This document shows, piece after piece, positions 12,832 through 23,699 of a DNA stretch of 64,000 bases. Under the pieces are notes generated by a model, which had not been told where the DNA came from, ran no database searches, and worked only from the letters and a program-made list of their open reading frames with translations. Position 1 is the first letter of the stretch. Each line of letters opens with the position of its first letter. The stretch covers positions 19,260,098 through 19,324,097 of the forward strand of contig CM065297.1 in assembly GCA_032871835.1 (NCBI GenBank), in the 5' to 3' direction. Made by a program: the position numbers and the translations under genes. Origin of the DNA: Dipteronia dyeriana (Eukaryota; Streptophyta; Magnoliopsida; Sapindales; Sapindaceae).

Positions 12832-15591
12832 TCAAGGGTAGAATTTCCTTAGGTGATCCGCATTCCAAGTATGGTCGATGAGTCGGCCATCCATATCCTT
12901 GAGCTTGTACTCCCCATTACGGATCACCATCTTTATTAGGTAAGGTCCTTCCCAGTTGGGCTTTAGGACCCCGTCTGACCTCTTCTTTGTGTTCAACATC
13001 ACTTTCCTGAGGACCAGATCCCCTTCTTTGAAGCTTCTGGTTTTAACCCTCTTGTTGAAGTACCTGGCAATCCTTCCTTGGTAGATTGCTACCTTTTCAA
13101 GTATTTGATCTTGCTTTTTCTCTAGGAGGTCTAAACTAGCTCTAGAGCTGCTGGGGTAGCCGACACTGCGTAGCATTTCCTAGCTGCCTGCTGATCACCC
13201 TGAACCTCTCCCACATTGTCTCATACCGGGAACTTCAGCATATTATGGTAAATAAACAGGACCCCTTTTAGGGATGATAGGAATGGCCTCCCTAATATTT
13301 CGTTGTAAGTTGACAGGGTATCCACCACCACGAAGTCGGTCATGATGTTTTGTTGGAGAGGTGCGGCTCTGATGATAACTGGTAGGATTTTTGATCCTAC
13401 GGGTGTGATGGAATCCCCATTGAAATCGTATAATGGAGTAGTACAACTGTTGTAGCACTATTGCTTCAAGTTTAGTTTCTCCAAAGTGTCTTTAAACAGA
13501 ACGTCGATGCTGCTACCTGTGTCGACGAGCACGCGGTGCACCATGAAGTTGGCAATTTGTAATGTAATAACCATGGGGTCATCATGTGGCTGCACGATGT
13601 TAATGACATCTGCTTCGGTGAAGTTGATTTGAGATAGCTGGGAGGGGTTGGTTGGTCTCTGGTTCACCATGAAGATATCCCGCTCTTCGTCCGTACGAGG
13701 GACCTTCTTCGTATGGTTTTTTCTGGAATTGTTGGAGGTACCGGCCAGAGTGGGACCTCCGCTGATAGTGTAAATTACCTAAATCTTTTGCATCAGGTCA
13801 GCCTGATCTCTCTTCCTCTTCTCAGCGTGTTCCCGAATCTCGGCTTGGACCTCTTTTCCAGTTTCAATGTTCTCCCTAACTTTTTGTAAGAACTCTATCA
13901 AGCATCCTCCCCTTATCAAAGCCTCAATCTGGTTCTGCAGGTTATAGCATTCTGAGGTGTTGTGCCCTACGTCCTCATGAAAATTGTAATATTTATAACG
14001 ATTTCTTTTATCGGCCGAGACTTTTATGGGAGCGGGCTTCTGTAACAAACTCTTGTCCTGAATAGCGAGTTAGATTGTTTCTGTGGATGCATTTAAGGGA
14101 GTGTAATAATCGTACCCCCTCGTATCGTGGGCTATAGGGGCTACTGTTCTGGGAGGTGGTAAAGCTTTCGCTTATCCGGATACCTTTCCGATCTGGGTTA
14201 AGGAAGAGGGAAACCATATGTTGACTTATTAGGGGGTTTGTTTCGGCTTTTCTGATCTTGCTCAGGTCTAGGAGCTTCATTCTTTTGTTTACTTTTTGGC
14301 TCTCATGTCGTCATGCTCCATCTTGACCTTGAGCTGCTCGTCCACCTTGATCTGCTCCAGAGCCCGATCATAAACTTTCTGGTAGGTTTCCGGAGGTCTC
14401 TTGGCAAAAGATCGGAATAGTTTTCCAGCCCATAAGTTTCTCCTAAAGTTGGTGAGGGTTTCTCTCTCGGTGAAGACCCCTATCTTGATGACCTCCTTGT
14501 GGAACCGATCGATATAAGCCCGGAGAGTTTCCCCTCTCTTCTGGATCACGTACTGTAGATGAATCGGGTCCTTCAGTCGGGGCTTAACCCCCTGGAACTG
14601 TTAGCAGAAATCAGTTGATAATTTGGTGAAGAAATCTACGCTCCCAGCGGATAGTTTCCTAAACCAAGTCATAGCATAATCCGTTAGTGTGGTGGGGAAC
14701 ATCCGACACATAGCGGCCATGGTTATGTTCTGGACCTCCATTTGTTGAACGAAACTCTCTAAGTGGCTCAACGGATCTTCAGTCCCAGAGAACCTGTCAG
14801 TTGGCATTTTGAACTTAGGTGGGAGCTTTGCCTCCCGGATCCTTTTGGTGAAGGGGGCATTCATTTCACTTAGAGGATCTTTCTTGTCCTCCTTGTACTT
14901 CCTCTTCTTCATCAATTAGACCTCTTTCTGTAGCTCTGCCAACTGGTCCCTTAGTCTCTTGCTTTCGGACTTCCTTGAGTCGATCTCGGATTCCTCACCA
15001 TCAGATCCCTCTGATGAACTGGTGACCTCTATCTGGTTCCTTCTTTGGAGAGGGCTTACTAAGGGGCTTTGCTGACTTTCTTCATTTCTACCCTAGGCTT
15101 CCCTCCTTGAAGTCGTTGGGTAGAGGAGCTCTTCTCGTCCCTGGGGAAGGACATCTACCGCAGATTTGACTTGTCGTTGTTGGTAGCATGACAGCGTTTC
15201 GGGAACGTGGGGCATAGGCCTTAGCCTATCCAGGATCAAGGTCGGGAGCCCTGTTCTATTACGAGTTGATTCCCGAAAGGCTGGCCCCAGGCGATCAAAT
15301 GCGGGTTGCCTAGCCCCAGTCCTGCTTGATTCCCCTTAAGAGACCCATTTGTTGGATAGCTATACCCTCAACGAGTAATCGAAGGCGGACGTTCTCTACA
15401 AAGGCCGCCGCTTGTTGGTCAAGCTTGACCTAGCTTCCCAGAGGGGGATCCAAAGCCCGTACAGTTGTTGGCTGGGTGGGAATTTGGCTATGGAGTCCTG
15501 ATTTTGTCCTTTTCCTCGGAACCTTTCGTGTCGCTATAGCAGATGGTTGTCCCGAGGTGCCCTGCTACCCTTGTGAGGAGCGGAGCTTCAT
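12832..15591 (-). pseudogene. gag-pol remnant of element A
   Basis: The minus-strand frame starts MKLRSSQ at 15591, as in element B, and shows gag core sequence (14601-14915, 14289-14549), a CCHC-like knuckle reading YYNFHEDVGHNTSECYNL (13950-14000) and a retropepsin motif VDTGSS near 13500-13540. It then jumps directly into the integrase C-terminus (12832-13140, ending WNADHLRKFYP). RT, RNase H and the integrase core are absent: relative to element B about 3.1 kb is deleted, with the joint near 13140-13150. Several frameshifts and stops break gag. It cannot encode a replication-competent polyprotein. Confidence 0.9.
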
Positions 15592-15669
15592 GATGACTTT
15601 GAAATAAAGAACTTTTTTAATGTAAAAAGATGGTGGTGTGAGAGGTTCCCCTCAGACGGCACCAGAAAG

Positions 15670-16763
15670 TGTTGACGGAAAATTCCAGTTAACACCCTCG
15701 AGACCACTACGACGAAAACTGTAGCCGGGGTCGGTACCATTGGTTCCCGACCTGTTTAAGAGAGAAAGACGAGTAGTAATAACAGTAAATGGGAGCTGTA
15801 TTATTGATATATTGCCTTAAGATGCAAATAACTTTCTTTTTTGCTCACAATCTCTCGGAGGAGTAGGGGGTGGCAACTCGGTGCCTGTCGAATAGTGGAG
15901 ATGAAGGTGACCGTGTTCTGAAATCAGAATTTAGGCCTTATTTCTATGTGTATATCTGTTGTTTATGATTTTCTATATGTCGCTCGATCTATCTCAGTTG
16001 TCTCATTTTTCTCTGTCTGTGTTCATCTATAAATATCGTCCAAGCAGGTTTCAATTTTGTAAATACTTTGCTGTGATCCCATGAATCCGTTCCCTCCTTA
16101 TCGGACGGGATTTGTCATTTGAATTTGAATTATTTCCAGATTCGATGATACGGTTGACGAAGATAAGTTTGTTGCCTTATTTGAATTATACTCTTGACGT
16201 GCATGTGAACATTTCGTAGACACGATCCCGTGTGCACTCGTGCCATAAATCCTCATGGAGGTCATCCTGCCAGCCGCCTATTGCCTCGTAGAGCGAGGTA
16301 GACCTCTTCTCTGGCTCTGTTCCTGGAAGCTTAAGATGGATTTTCCTTGACCCATGGGGGCCTGAGGTGTTATTGTAGACCCTCCTGGAAGGTTGATAGG
16401 GTAATGCAGACTTAGGCGTGATTCCTCCTTTATGCCCAGCATGGACAGTGGGCTTCTGGAGAGGTTGGCGGGCTTCTTTCAAATGTCTCTTGAGCTGGGA
16501 GACTTCCCCTGGCGTTTATGGGGCGGTTGTAGAGCTCGACCTCAAATCCCAGGTTCCCCTATAGATGGCCTGGAGAAACCCAGGTTCCAGTGCTCTTGTG
16601 GGGGCTCGTCCCTGTCGCGCTTGGCTTGTGTTCTGGTAAATTTGAAGCCAAACCGGTCTTCCCTGCTCCTACGGGGTGGCTTTACGGTCTTTCCGGGCTT
16701 CATGAGTGTCGATTGTGGGTGGAAAATTTCCCTTTGACCTCTGGCCAAATTTCCCTATTAACA
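15670..16763 (-). repeat. 5' LTR of element A
   Basis: Collinear with 7844-8931. At its inner end it lacks about 19 bases present in the other copies (TGTTGACGGAAAATTCC, where others have TTTGCTCGAGATGAGAAA in between), consistent with slippage between GAAA repeats. The primer site, as its plus-strand complement, lies just below 15668. Confidence 0.88.
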
Positions 16764-17005
16764 AGTCCAAAGAGGAAACAAATACCTTTTCCTCCAAGAT
16801 ATCCTCCACAACCGATTGTTAGGGGTCAACTATAGCAGAAAATCCCTCCTATCAAGGAAGGAAGGGTCCGAAGAGGAAACAATCATATCTTCTCCGAGAT
16901 AATAGCTACAAGCCGATCAACTACATTAAAGGACGGATCATATTCGATAAGGAAACAAAGACTAATTGAAGAATCCCGGACTTACATGCCAAGGTGGTCA
17001 GCATG

Positions 17006-17013
17006 TATAAATA
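17006..17013 (+). promoter_or_regulatory. TATA box in 3' LTR of element C
   Basis: TATAAATA, the counterpart of the 5' LTR box at 707-714. Confidence 0.45.
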
Positions 17014-17953
17014 TGTCTGTAATAGGCATATTGAGGCGGGCTCTGATCAATAACAGAAGACACATGCTTCGTTAAAGTTCTCTCCACATCATCATTGTAT
17101 GGGTACCCCGACCGGGAAAATATCGGTCTACATTCGACCACCATTGTAAGCTCTCCGGACCAACTACGTTGTATTACTTCACCATCCTTGTAAACTCCCC
17201 GGAGCATTCTTTTATATATACATAAGGAAGGGTATTCCTCATTCCTCTGGATACTGCCTTGTGGTTTTTCAGCATGTGATCACTCGTGATGCTTTTTTCC
17301 CCCTTTGGTCAGTCCACCTCCATCTACTTAAGACTTGTGTATTTCCTATTATCTACTGTGTTACACATGTGTGTATGCGGGCTAGGAACCGACCTCATTG
17401 GACCTAGCTCTCTAATCTTTCTGACATGAGAGGAACCGAATCTAGATTCCTACCCCGCTGGACCTAACGCTCTTATCCTCTCATCTATACGCCAAAGTCG
17501 CACACCAAGATGAAGAGAAACCGCCCAGATCAGTTCGAAGGGAGTCGAGGAGCTCTCATGTATCCTCTTTATGGAAAAAATCGAGCTCTCCGACACTGAA
17601 ACTAGATAAGCCCCCCTTCTGACTTGCTATCGAGGTCTGGGTATTACAGGAAGCAATCGGGCTCCAGAACCAGGCTCTGGGTACCAGGACGGGCTCTGAC
17701 CCCAACCGAGGAACAAGGTTCAGGATCATCCCCTTTGCACCAGTAAGGGAACCTCGAGCTCCCCAGCTCTACTTCATAAGCACGAAACCCGACGGACGGG
17801 ATGACTTGTCTTCTACCTACGATTCATCCTCCTTCATATTCATACAAGATCATGTCAGGTATCAACGGTACCGACCCCGGCCACCACTTTCACGGTAGTG
17901 GTCTCGAAGGCGTTAATAGGGATTTCTCATCCTAAACAAATTTCCCGTTAACA

Positions 17954-18718
17954 ATGGCTATTATGCAAAATATAGAGGAAGATTTACCAATAAGTCATAA
18001 TATGGGGGGGAAATGATTCTTTCCCTAATTATTTATATATTACTTATTAATTAATTTATTAAATAATGGACGGAGGAAGTCTAGATTATCTCTACCAATG
18101 AAAACATTTTTAAAAGAAAAAAAAAGACAATTTTAAATAAATGGAGGCAAATGATCAGATAATCTCTTGAATCTTCAATCTCCTTATCTCCTCATCAGTT
18201 TTTTCTTTTTCTAATCTTTTCCCATTAGTTTCAAATTAAAAAAAAAAACAATTTCAAAAAAAGAAAAGATAAAGAAAAGGAGAAAGATTGGAAAAATCCA
18301 GATCTATATTCTCTTTAAGCTCGAAGGGAATCCATCTCAAATGGAAGCCAAGCTGTTGGAGGATGACGACATGAGTGACTCAGTTGCAGGAGGAGCTATC
18401 GGTTATCACGGATCACTCCGAGGGGAGGAGCGATCTGCTCCAATAAGAAGCATGCCCTCCACACGATCTCATTCCAATTGCTAGATGAGCAGATCCGCTC
18501 CTCATTAGAGCAAGCTGCTCTGATAGCTCCTCCGCGCCGGCGAAGCAGATCCTCCATCGTCACAGTGAAGTTGTTGCATTTTTTTTTCTATTTGTGTTGG
18601 TGATGGTGTTTGATGTTAATTTGTTAATGATTTGATGATAAAGGAATAATTGTGAGTTGATGATTATATGTTGATAAAATTGGAAGAGATGTTTGGGTGA
18701 TGAATATTGGATTTTGGG
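17954..18718. other. Spacer between element C and the hAT element
   Basis: AT-rich except for 18340-18560, which is GC-richer and has a short plus-strand frame from ATG at 18341 (starting MEAKLLEDDDMSD) that stops after about 46 codons. Neither strand gives a recognisable protein. The last eight bases, ATTTTGGG, are the left target duplication of the hAT element. Confidence 0.5.
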
Positions 18719-19104
18719 TAGTGGTGTTAATATGGAGTGGCACGGTTCAACAGGCCCCGCCCGTTTTTGAAAACGGGTCATTCATGGTCTGGCACGCACT
18801 GGTGTGCGTGTCAGACTAGGCCAGACCCATTTGCAAAAAAACAGGGCACAACACAGCACGTTGGCCTGCCGTAGGACCGGTCAGCAGGTTTGGTCCGCGC
18901 GTGGTCCACAGACCAGCACGTTTGGATTTTTGAATCCATTTATTAAAAATTTACTTTTTTTGGATTTTGGGTTTATTGTTTAGGTTTTTCGGAAAATACA
19001 ATTATACACCAATTTTTTTTTTTTTGTAAGATAACAATTTAACAATTCAATTATATAAATGTAATTTTTAAATTAATTTGTTTATCTTCTAAAAAAATTA
19101 ATAT
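18719..19104 (-). other. Left terminal and subterminal region of the hAT element
   Basis: Holds the inverted repeat and about 220 bases of GC-rich subterminal sequence with repeated GGCAC/GCACG/CCGGTC words typical of hAT ends, then AT-rich DNA up to the AATAT target site of element B (19100-19104). No gene. Confidence 0.6.
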
Positions 19105-20231
19105 TGTTGACGGGAAATTTGCTCGATATGAGAAATTCCAGTTAACACTCTCGAGACCACTACCACGAAAGCGGTGGTCGGGGTCGGTACCGTTGGTTCC
19201 CGACCCTATTTAAAAGAGAGGGATGAGTGGTAATAACAGTAAATGGGAGCTGTATTATTGATATATTACTTTAAGATACAAATAACTCTCTTGTTTGCTC
19301 ACAATCTCTCGGAGGAGTAGGGTGGTGGCAACTCGGTGCCTGTCGAATAGTGGAGATGAAGGTGACCGTGTTCAGAAATCAGAATTTAGGCCTTCCTTCT
19401 ATGTGTATATCTGTTGTTTATGATTTTCTGTATGTCGCTCGATCTATCTCAGTTGTCTCTGTCGTTCGTTCATTTCGTCTCTGTCTGTGTTCATCTATAA
19501 AATATCGTCCAAATAGGTTTCAATTTTGAAAATACTTTGTCGGGATCCCATGAATCCGTTCCCTCCTTATCGGGCGGGATTTTTCATTTCAATTTGAATT
19601 GTTTCCGGATTCGATGATATGGTTGACGAAGATAAGTTTATTGCCTTATTTGAATTATACTCTTGACGTGCATGTGAACATTTCGTAGACACGATCCCGT
19701 GTGCACTCGTGCCATGAATCTTCATGGAGGTCATCCTGTCATCCGCTTATTGCCCCGTAGAGCGAGGTAGACCCCGGCTTTGGCTCTGTTCCTGGAAGCT
19801 TAAGATGAATTTTTCTTGACCCGTGGGGGCTTGAGGTGTTTTTGTAGACCTTCCTGGAAGCTAGCTGGGGTAATGCAGACTTAGGCGTGATTCCTCCTTT
19901 ATGCCTAGCAAGGACAACGGGCTTCTGAAGAGGTTGGCGTGCTTCTTTCAAATGTATCTTGAGCTGGGAGACTTCCCCTGGCATTTACGGGCGGTTGTGG
20001 AGCTCGACCTCAGAGTCGAGGTTCCCCGATAGATGGCCTAGAGAAGCCCGGGTTCCAGTGCTCTTGTGGGGGCTTGTCCCTGTCGCGTTTGGCTTGTCTT
20101 CTGGTAACTTTAAAGCCAAACCGGCCTTCCCTGCTCCTACGGGGTGGCTTTACGGTCCTTCCGGGCTTCATGAGTGTCGATCGTAGGTGGAAAATTTCTC
20201 TTTTACCCCTGATCAAATTTCCCTATTAACA
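19105..20231 (-). repeat. 3' LTR of element B
   Basis: 1,127 bases from TGTTGACGGGAAATTTG to CCCTATTAACA on the plus strand. Pairs with 30893-31990. The ends form an imperfect inverted repeat of about 18 bases, longer than the usual TG...CA minimum. Confidence 0.92.
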
Positions 20232-20244
20232 GAAGTCCCCTCTG
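20232..20244 (-). other. Polypurine tract of element B
   Basis: On the minus strand, AGAGGGGACTTC directly precedes TGTTAATAGGG, the 3' LTR start; this is the plus-strand-synthesis primer. Confidence 0.75.
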
Positions 20245-20444
20245 ACTTGAACACTGGTGTTAGAGTTGGGGTTGGAGTCAGATTCCTTGTTTAATTGAGA
20301 AAGTTTTTCGCCATAAAGATAATTAATTAGAGCGAAATTTTCTCATTAATTACCCAACATTTTTAATTTGAAACTGAGTGTTATTCGAAGAAAAACGACT
20401 GCAATACGACGGTGATCTTCCCGAGGATATCGCCCATAGATCTC

Positions 20445-20451
20445 TATTTAA
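20445..20451 (+). promoter_or_regulatory. TATA-like box of antisense ORF, element B
   Basis: TATTTAA followed by GCCCGGCATGCCCGTC, about 118 bases upstream of ATG 20569. Conserved in element A. Suggests that the antisense ORF is transcribed from its own promoter inside the retrotransposon. Confidence 0.5.
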
Positions 20452-20568
20452 GCCCGGCATGCCCGTCACTTTCTTCGTTCTTTCTCAAATCTCAGACTTT
20501 CAAATTTATTCTTCCCAGTTTTCTCTGCCGAAATCTTCCACTTGCTTTCTCACCTCTCTTTCCCATCA

Positions 20569-23157
20569 ATGTCGATTTCCACAGATAGTGTTGATGCCTT
20601 GGTGGAGGGCTCCGGGGGCCTTAACTTAGCTTCTCTTAAGCGGGTGTGTGGGATTTCAAGTGTCGAGGAATTCTCCCCACTCCACCAACGCCGCCGTTCT
20701 AACAGGAATGCTTATAAACGTTCGGGCTTTTCGAACCGGCCTGACAATCCTCTAAACCTAGTCGACGAAAACTCTGACGTTGGGGAGAGGTTAGATACGG
20801 TTGGGAGGGCTCAAGTCACAGTGGCAGAGCTTCCTCCAGTGATAACCCTTCCTTTTGAACCTAGGGTCATCCATGACTCTACTGTCTACCCTCAGTCGAT
20901 CTGCTGTCTACGGGACAAGTATGGCATTCCTGATACCGTTTCTCTGACTGTCCCCCACCGGAACTATGATGTTTTTAGCCCGCCCAAAGATGTGCTCCCT
21001 ATCCACGTCGCAGATTTTGAGAGCGAGGTGAGACTCCCTCTTCACCCCACCCTTCGGTGGGCTCTTAATGCTCTCCAGCTGGCTCCGCTTCAACTGACGC
21101 CTGGCTTCTGGAGGTATCTAATCGGCTTTCTGGTATTATTGAGGGAGCAATGCCAGCTGACCGGCGTAACTATGGAGCCCAGGGCTGAGGAGCTCGCCTT
21201 CCTTTTCCAGATTAGTAGCCTGGCAGGAGTTCGACGAGGCCAATTCTATGCCAAGGCTAAGAATAAGCTCAATTTTATCGTCACTGGGGCTTCAAAGAAG
21301 GACCCCACTTGGAACGAAGAGTGGGTACTGGCGGTAGGAGACTGGGGGAGCTACGTCTTCGTCGGCGGGCATGAGCTCAAGGTTCCTACGGCTTTTAGTG
21401 ACAAACCCACTTGGGGTCGGGATTCCTTGCCCGATGAGTCTGAAGCCGTGCTGAAGACCATCTTAGCTCAGAACTATTTGAATCTGAAGTTTTTGACCGT
21501 CGACCCCTTCGATCCCCGCTGGGTAAACAGGTACATGCGGATATCCGGTGCTACCCCTCATATATCTCGATCTATTCTTTTTTTTTTTTTATTGTTGGAG
21601 AGTTCAGTTCTGATGATCTTGACTATTTTCTCTAACAGTGTCTGTTGTTGCTCCAGCTTCTCGCGAAGCCCGACAAGCTGGGTTACCTCCTCATCCTTCC
21701 AGATAGTCCCCAGGAGCTCTCTCGACTGCTCCGAATATGGGGGGGTCAACCACTAAGGTAGCTGCCCCATTCGTTCATTCCCCATCTCCTTCCCAAGTGA
21801 AGTCCAAGATGGCTCTTCTGGCATCTCGGGCTGTGAAGGCTCTAAACCGAGAAGTGTCTGCTTCTCTAGTCGTCAATAAGTCCGTTCCTGCCCCTCTTCT
21901 AGAAATTATTGCTCCAAACGATGCCCCCTGAATCCCGCTACTCCTCTCTACAGATCCGATCGTATCCCGGGTAATAGAGGTTCCCAGTGAGCCCGATGCC
22001 GATTTTTTTGAGGTCGCCCCTTCTCTCCCCCACCAGCAATCGAGCTTGGCGGGTCAGGACGAGGTCCTGAAGCAATTTTTCGCATCTTGTCCAGGCGACG
22101 GGCTTTCTAGGATGACCGCGATGCCAGTGGACATCTTGATCACCAAAGGGTCTGCTCTTTTAGCCGAGGTAATTGTCGCTTTTACTTCTTCATTGAGCTG
22201 CTTGGCTTGTAATTTTCTAGCATGATTTTCCTTTGCAGGCTTTTAAATTTCAGGTGGCCATGGGGCATCAGGTAGCCTTCCTCCATGATCGGACAGCCAA
22301 GGCTGAGGCTGAAGCTGAGCGAGCCATGGGGTTGATTGCGCGGGCTCAGACCCTGCTCCAGGAGATGTCCTCCAGCCAATAGGGAATGGAGACGCAGCTA
22401 GCTGAGCTTCAATGCGATCATGAGAGGCTGAAGCTGGCTTTTGATTAGGAGACTCTCCGGTCGAAGCGGCGGGCTAGCCAGCGAGATGACTGGAGAGGAG
22501 AGGCGAATGCCCTAAATGTTGAAAACCAAAACTTACAAGCTCGAATTACCCAGCTCCAAGCCGAAGTGGAAGCCTCTTTTATCGAGGGGTATTTCTATGC
22601 CTTCTATCAGGTTACAGAGGCTCTCCCTCCTCCATTCGATCTCTCCTGCATTGCCGGCTGGGATAGAGTGGAGGTCATATCACGGGCTGTTGAGATGTCT
22701 CGCCCTAAAACTGATGGAGCTGGCCTTTCTAGGGAGGGAGTTGGGAAACAGTTGGAATTGCTAGATCTGCCTCCTCCTGTTCCAGGCTTTTCCAGTATCT
22801 GGTCCCGGTGAATCCTCGGAGGTTTATAATGAGGAGCTAGAAGGAGGCCTCTCGGAAGCCAGAGATCATCCCTTAGTGCTCTCAGGAATGGGGTCAACAG
22901 AAGGCAGAAACGTTCCTGAGTCAGCGACCAGCATTCTTTATGCAGATATTCCTCCTGAAGTTATGGTGGTGATTAATGAAATCGTAGAGGAGGATCCTGT
23001 TGACCCCGAGGCAGCCGGGGCTGATCCCCAGGAGAAAGTGGCGGAAGCGGTAGATGCGGCTGCTCAGGATGAGCCACGACTGGAGAGGGGAGTAAGAAGC
23101 GAGGTCCATCCTGTGGAGGAGGAAGCTGAAAGCCCTCAGGAAGACGAAGAAGCTTAA
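20569..23157 (+). pseudogene. Antisense extra ORF of element B (Transposase_28-like)
   Basis: Runs opposite to gag-pol, between the repeat array and the 3' LTR. Exon 1, from ATG 20569 (an in-frame ATG also lies at 20542) to about 21556, is open and carries the plant putative gypsy-type transposase domain (PF04195), including the segment QLTPGFWRYLIGFLVLLREQ. In element A the matching position has a splice donor GTAAGT; here it is ATATAT, so the frame reads on to a stop at 21756. A downstream exon at about 21639-22170 has a TAG near 21705; a second intron (GAGGTAATTG to TTTGCAG, about 22170-22240) leads to a coiled-coil-like exon and an acidic C-terminus ending DEEA at 23157. Biochemical role unknown. 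Confidence 0.75.
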
Positions 23158-23699
23158 GTTCTCTTCCATGTGACCTATTTTGAATGCCCGGAAAAAGGGG
23201 TGGGCATCCCATCTTCAACTGAGTTTGATCTTTTAAATTTTTTCTTTTGTAGCCCAGTACCAGGGATTGCCCCCGCCTCCCCCCCCTCCCCCTGCATGAT
23301 GTAGCCTTGTTGGGGGATAGGATCTTTTACTTGATAATAAAATTTTAATCTCAAGTCTAACTCTGGCTTGCATGTACTTGCTTGATCGTCCAGCTTTTAT
23401 ATCGAAGCGAGCTATCTTTGGGAAAAATTAAGATAAGAAAAACAAGTTATTGGCATTGAGCACCCATACTCCTAGCTCAACTTCTTCAGCTGGCAGTCCC
23501 CTTGTTTGATTATGGGTCTGCTGTAGTAAGTGACCATGTATCAAGGAGAGCTAATGGATTAAAAAGAGTATTTAGATTTTAAGTAAATCCAGCCCTCCAC
23601 CCCCGAGCCTCTTTAGGAGGTTGTAGCCCGAGTAGAACATTAAGTGGAGAATTGTTTAGTCCCTTCTTAGGTTCGGGATCAGGAGGGCTTCCGGGCTTT

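Larger units (their letters stand above)
7844..16763 (-). mobile_element. Element A: Tat-type Ty3/gypsy retrotransposon, internally deleted
   Basis: Complete insertion with LTRs at both ends and a 5-bp target duplication AGTCC at 7839-7843 and 16764-16768, sitting inside the 3' LTR of element C. Minus-strand order: 5' LTR (15670-16763), primer site, gag-protease remnant, integrase C-terminus, 99-bp repeats, antisense extra ORF (plus strand), 3' LTR (7844-8931). It is about 4 kb shorter than element B, mainly because RT, RNase H and most of integrase are missing. Confidence 0.93.
1..17953 (+). mobile_element. Element C: non-autonomous Tat-like LTR retrotransposon (5' end outside window)
   Basis: A plus-strand LTR element. 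Its 5' LTR ends at 1653, followed by a primer-site-like sequence, a 5.1 kb interior without recognisable gag or pol, a purine tract at 6779-6791, and a 3' LTR from 6792 to 17953 split by element A. Bases 1-1653 match 7373-7843 joined to 16769-17953, which proves the LTR pair. LTR ends (TGTTAATAG... and ...CGTTAACA) resemble those of A and B, and the interior shares the 99-bp repeat family with them, so C looks like a large non-autonomous relative (LARD-type) of the same Tat lineage. The left target duplication is off-window; the right flank begins ATGGC. Confidence 0.8.
6792..17953 (+). repeat. 3' LTR of element C, split by element A
   Basis: Left piece 6792-7843 and right piece 16769-17953 form a roughly 2.25 kb LTR once element A and one copy of its AGTCC target duplication are set aside. 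It starts TGTTAATAG after the purine tract and ends CCCGTTAACA. Its terminal sequences resemble the 1.1 kb LTRs of A and B, but the middle is unrelated and longer. Confidence 0.85.

Noticed and set aside
1..17953. Apparent 95-base terminal inverted repeat between the start of element A and the end of element C
   Set aside because: It is the same LTR 3' end seen once on each strand, because A and C are in opposite orientations; not a DNA-transposon terminus.
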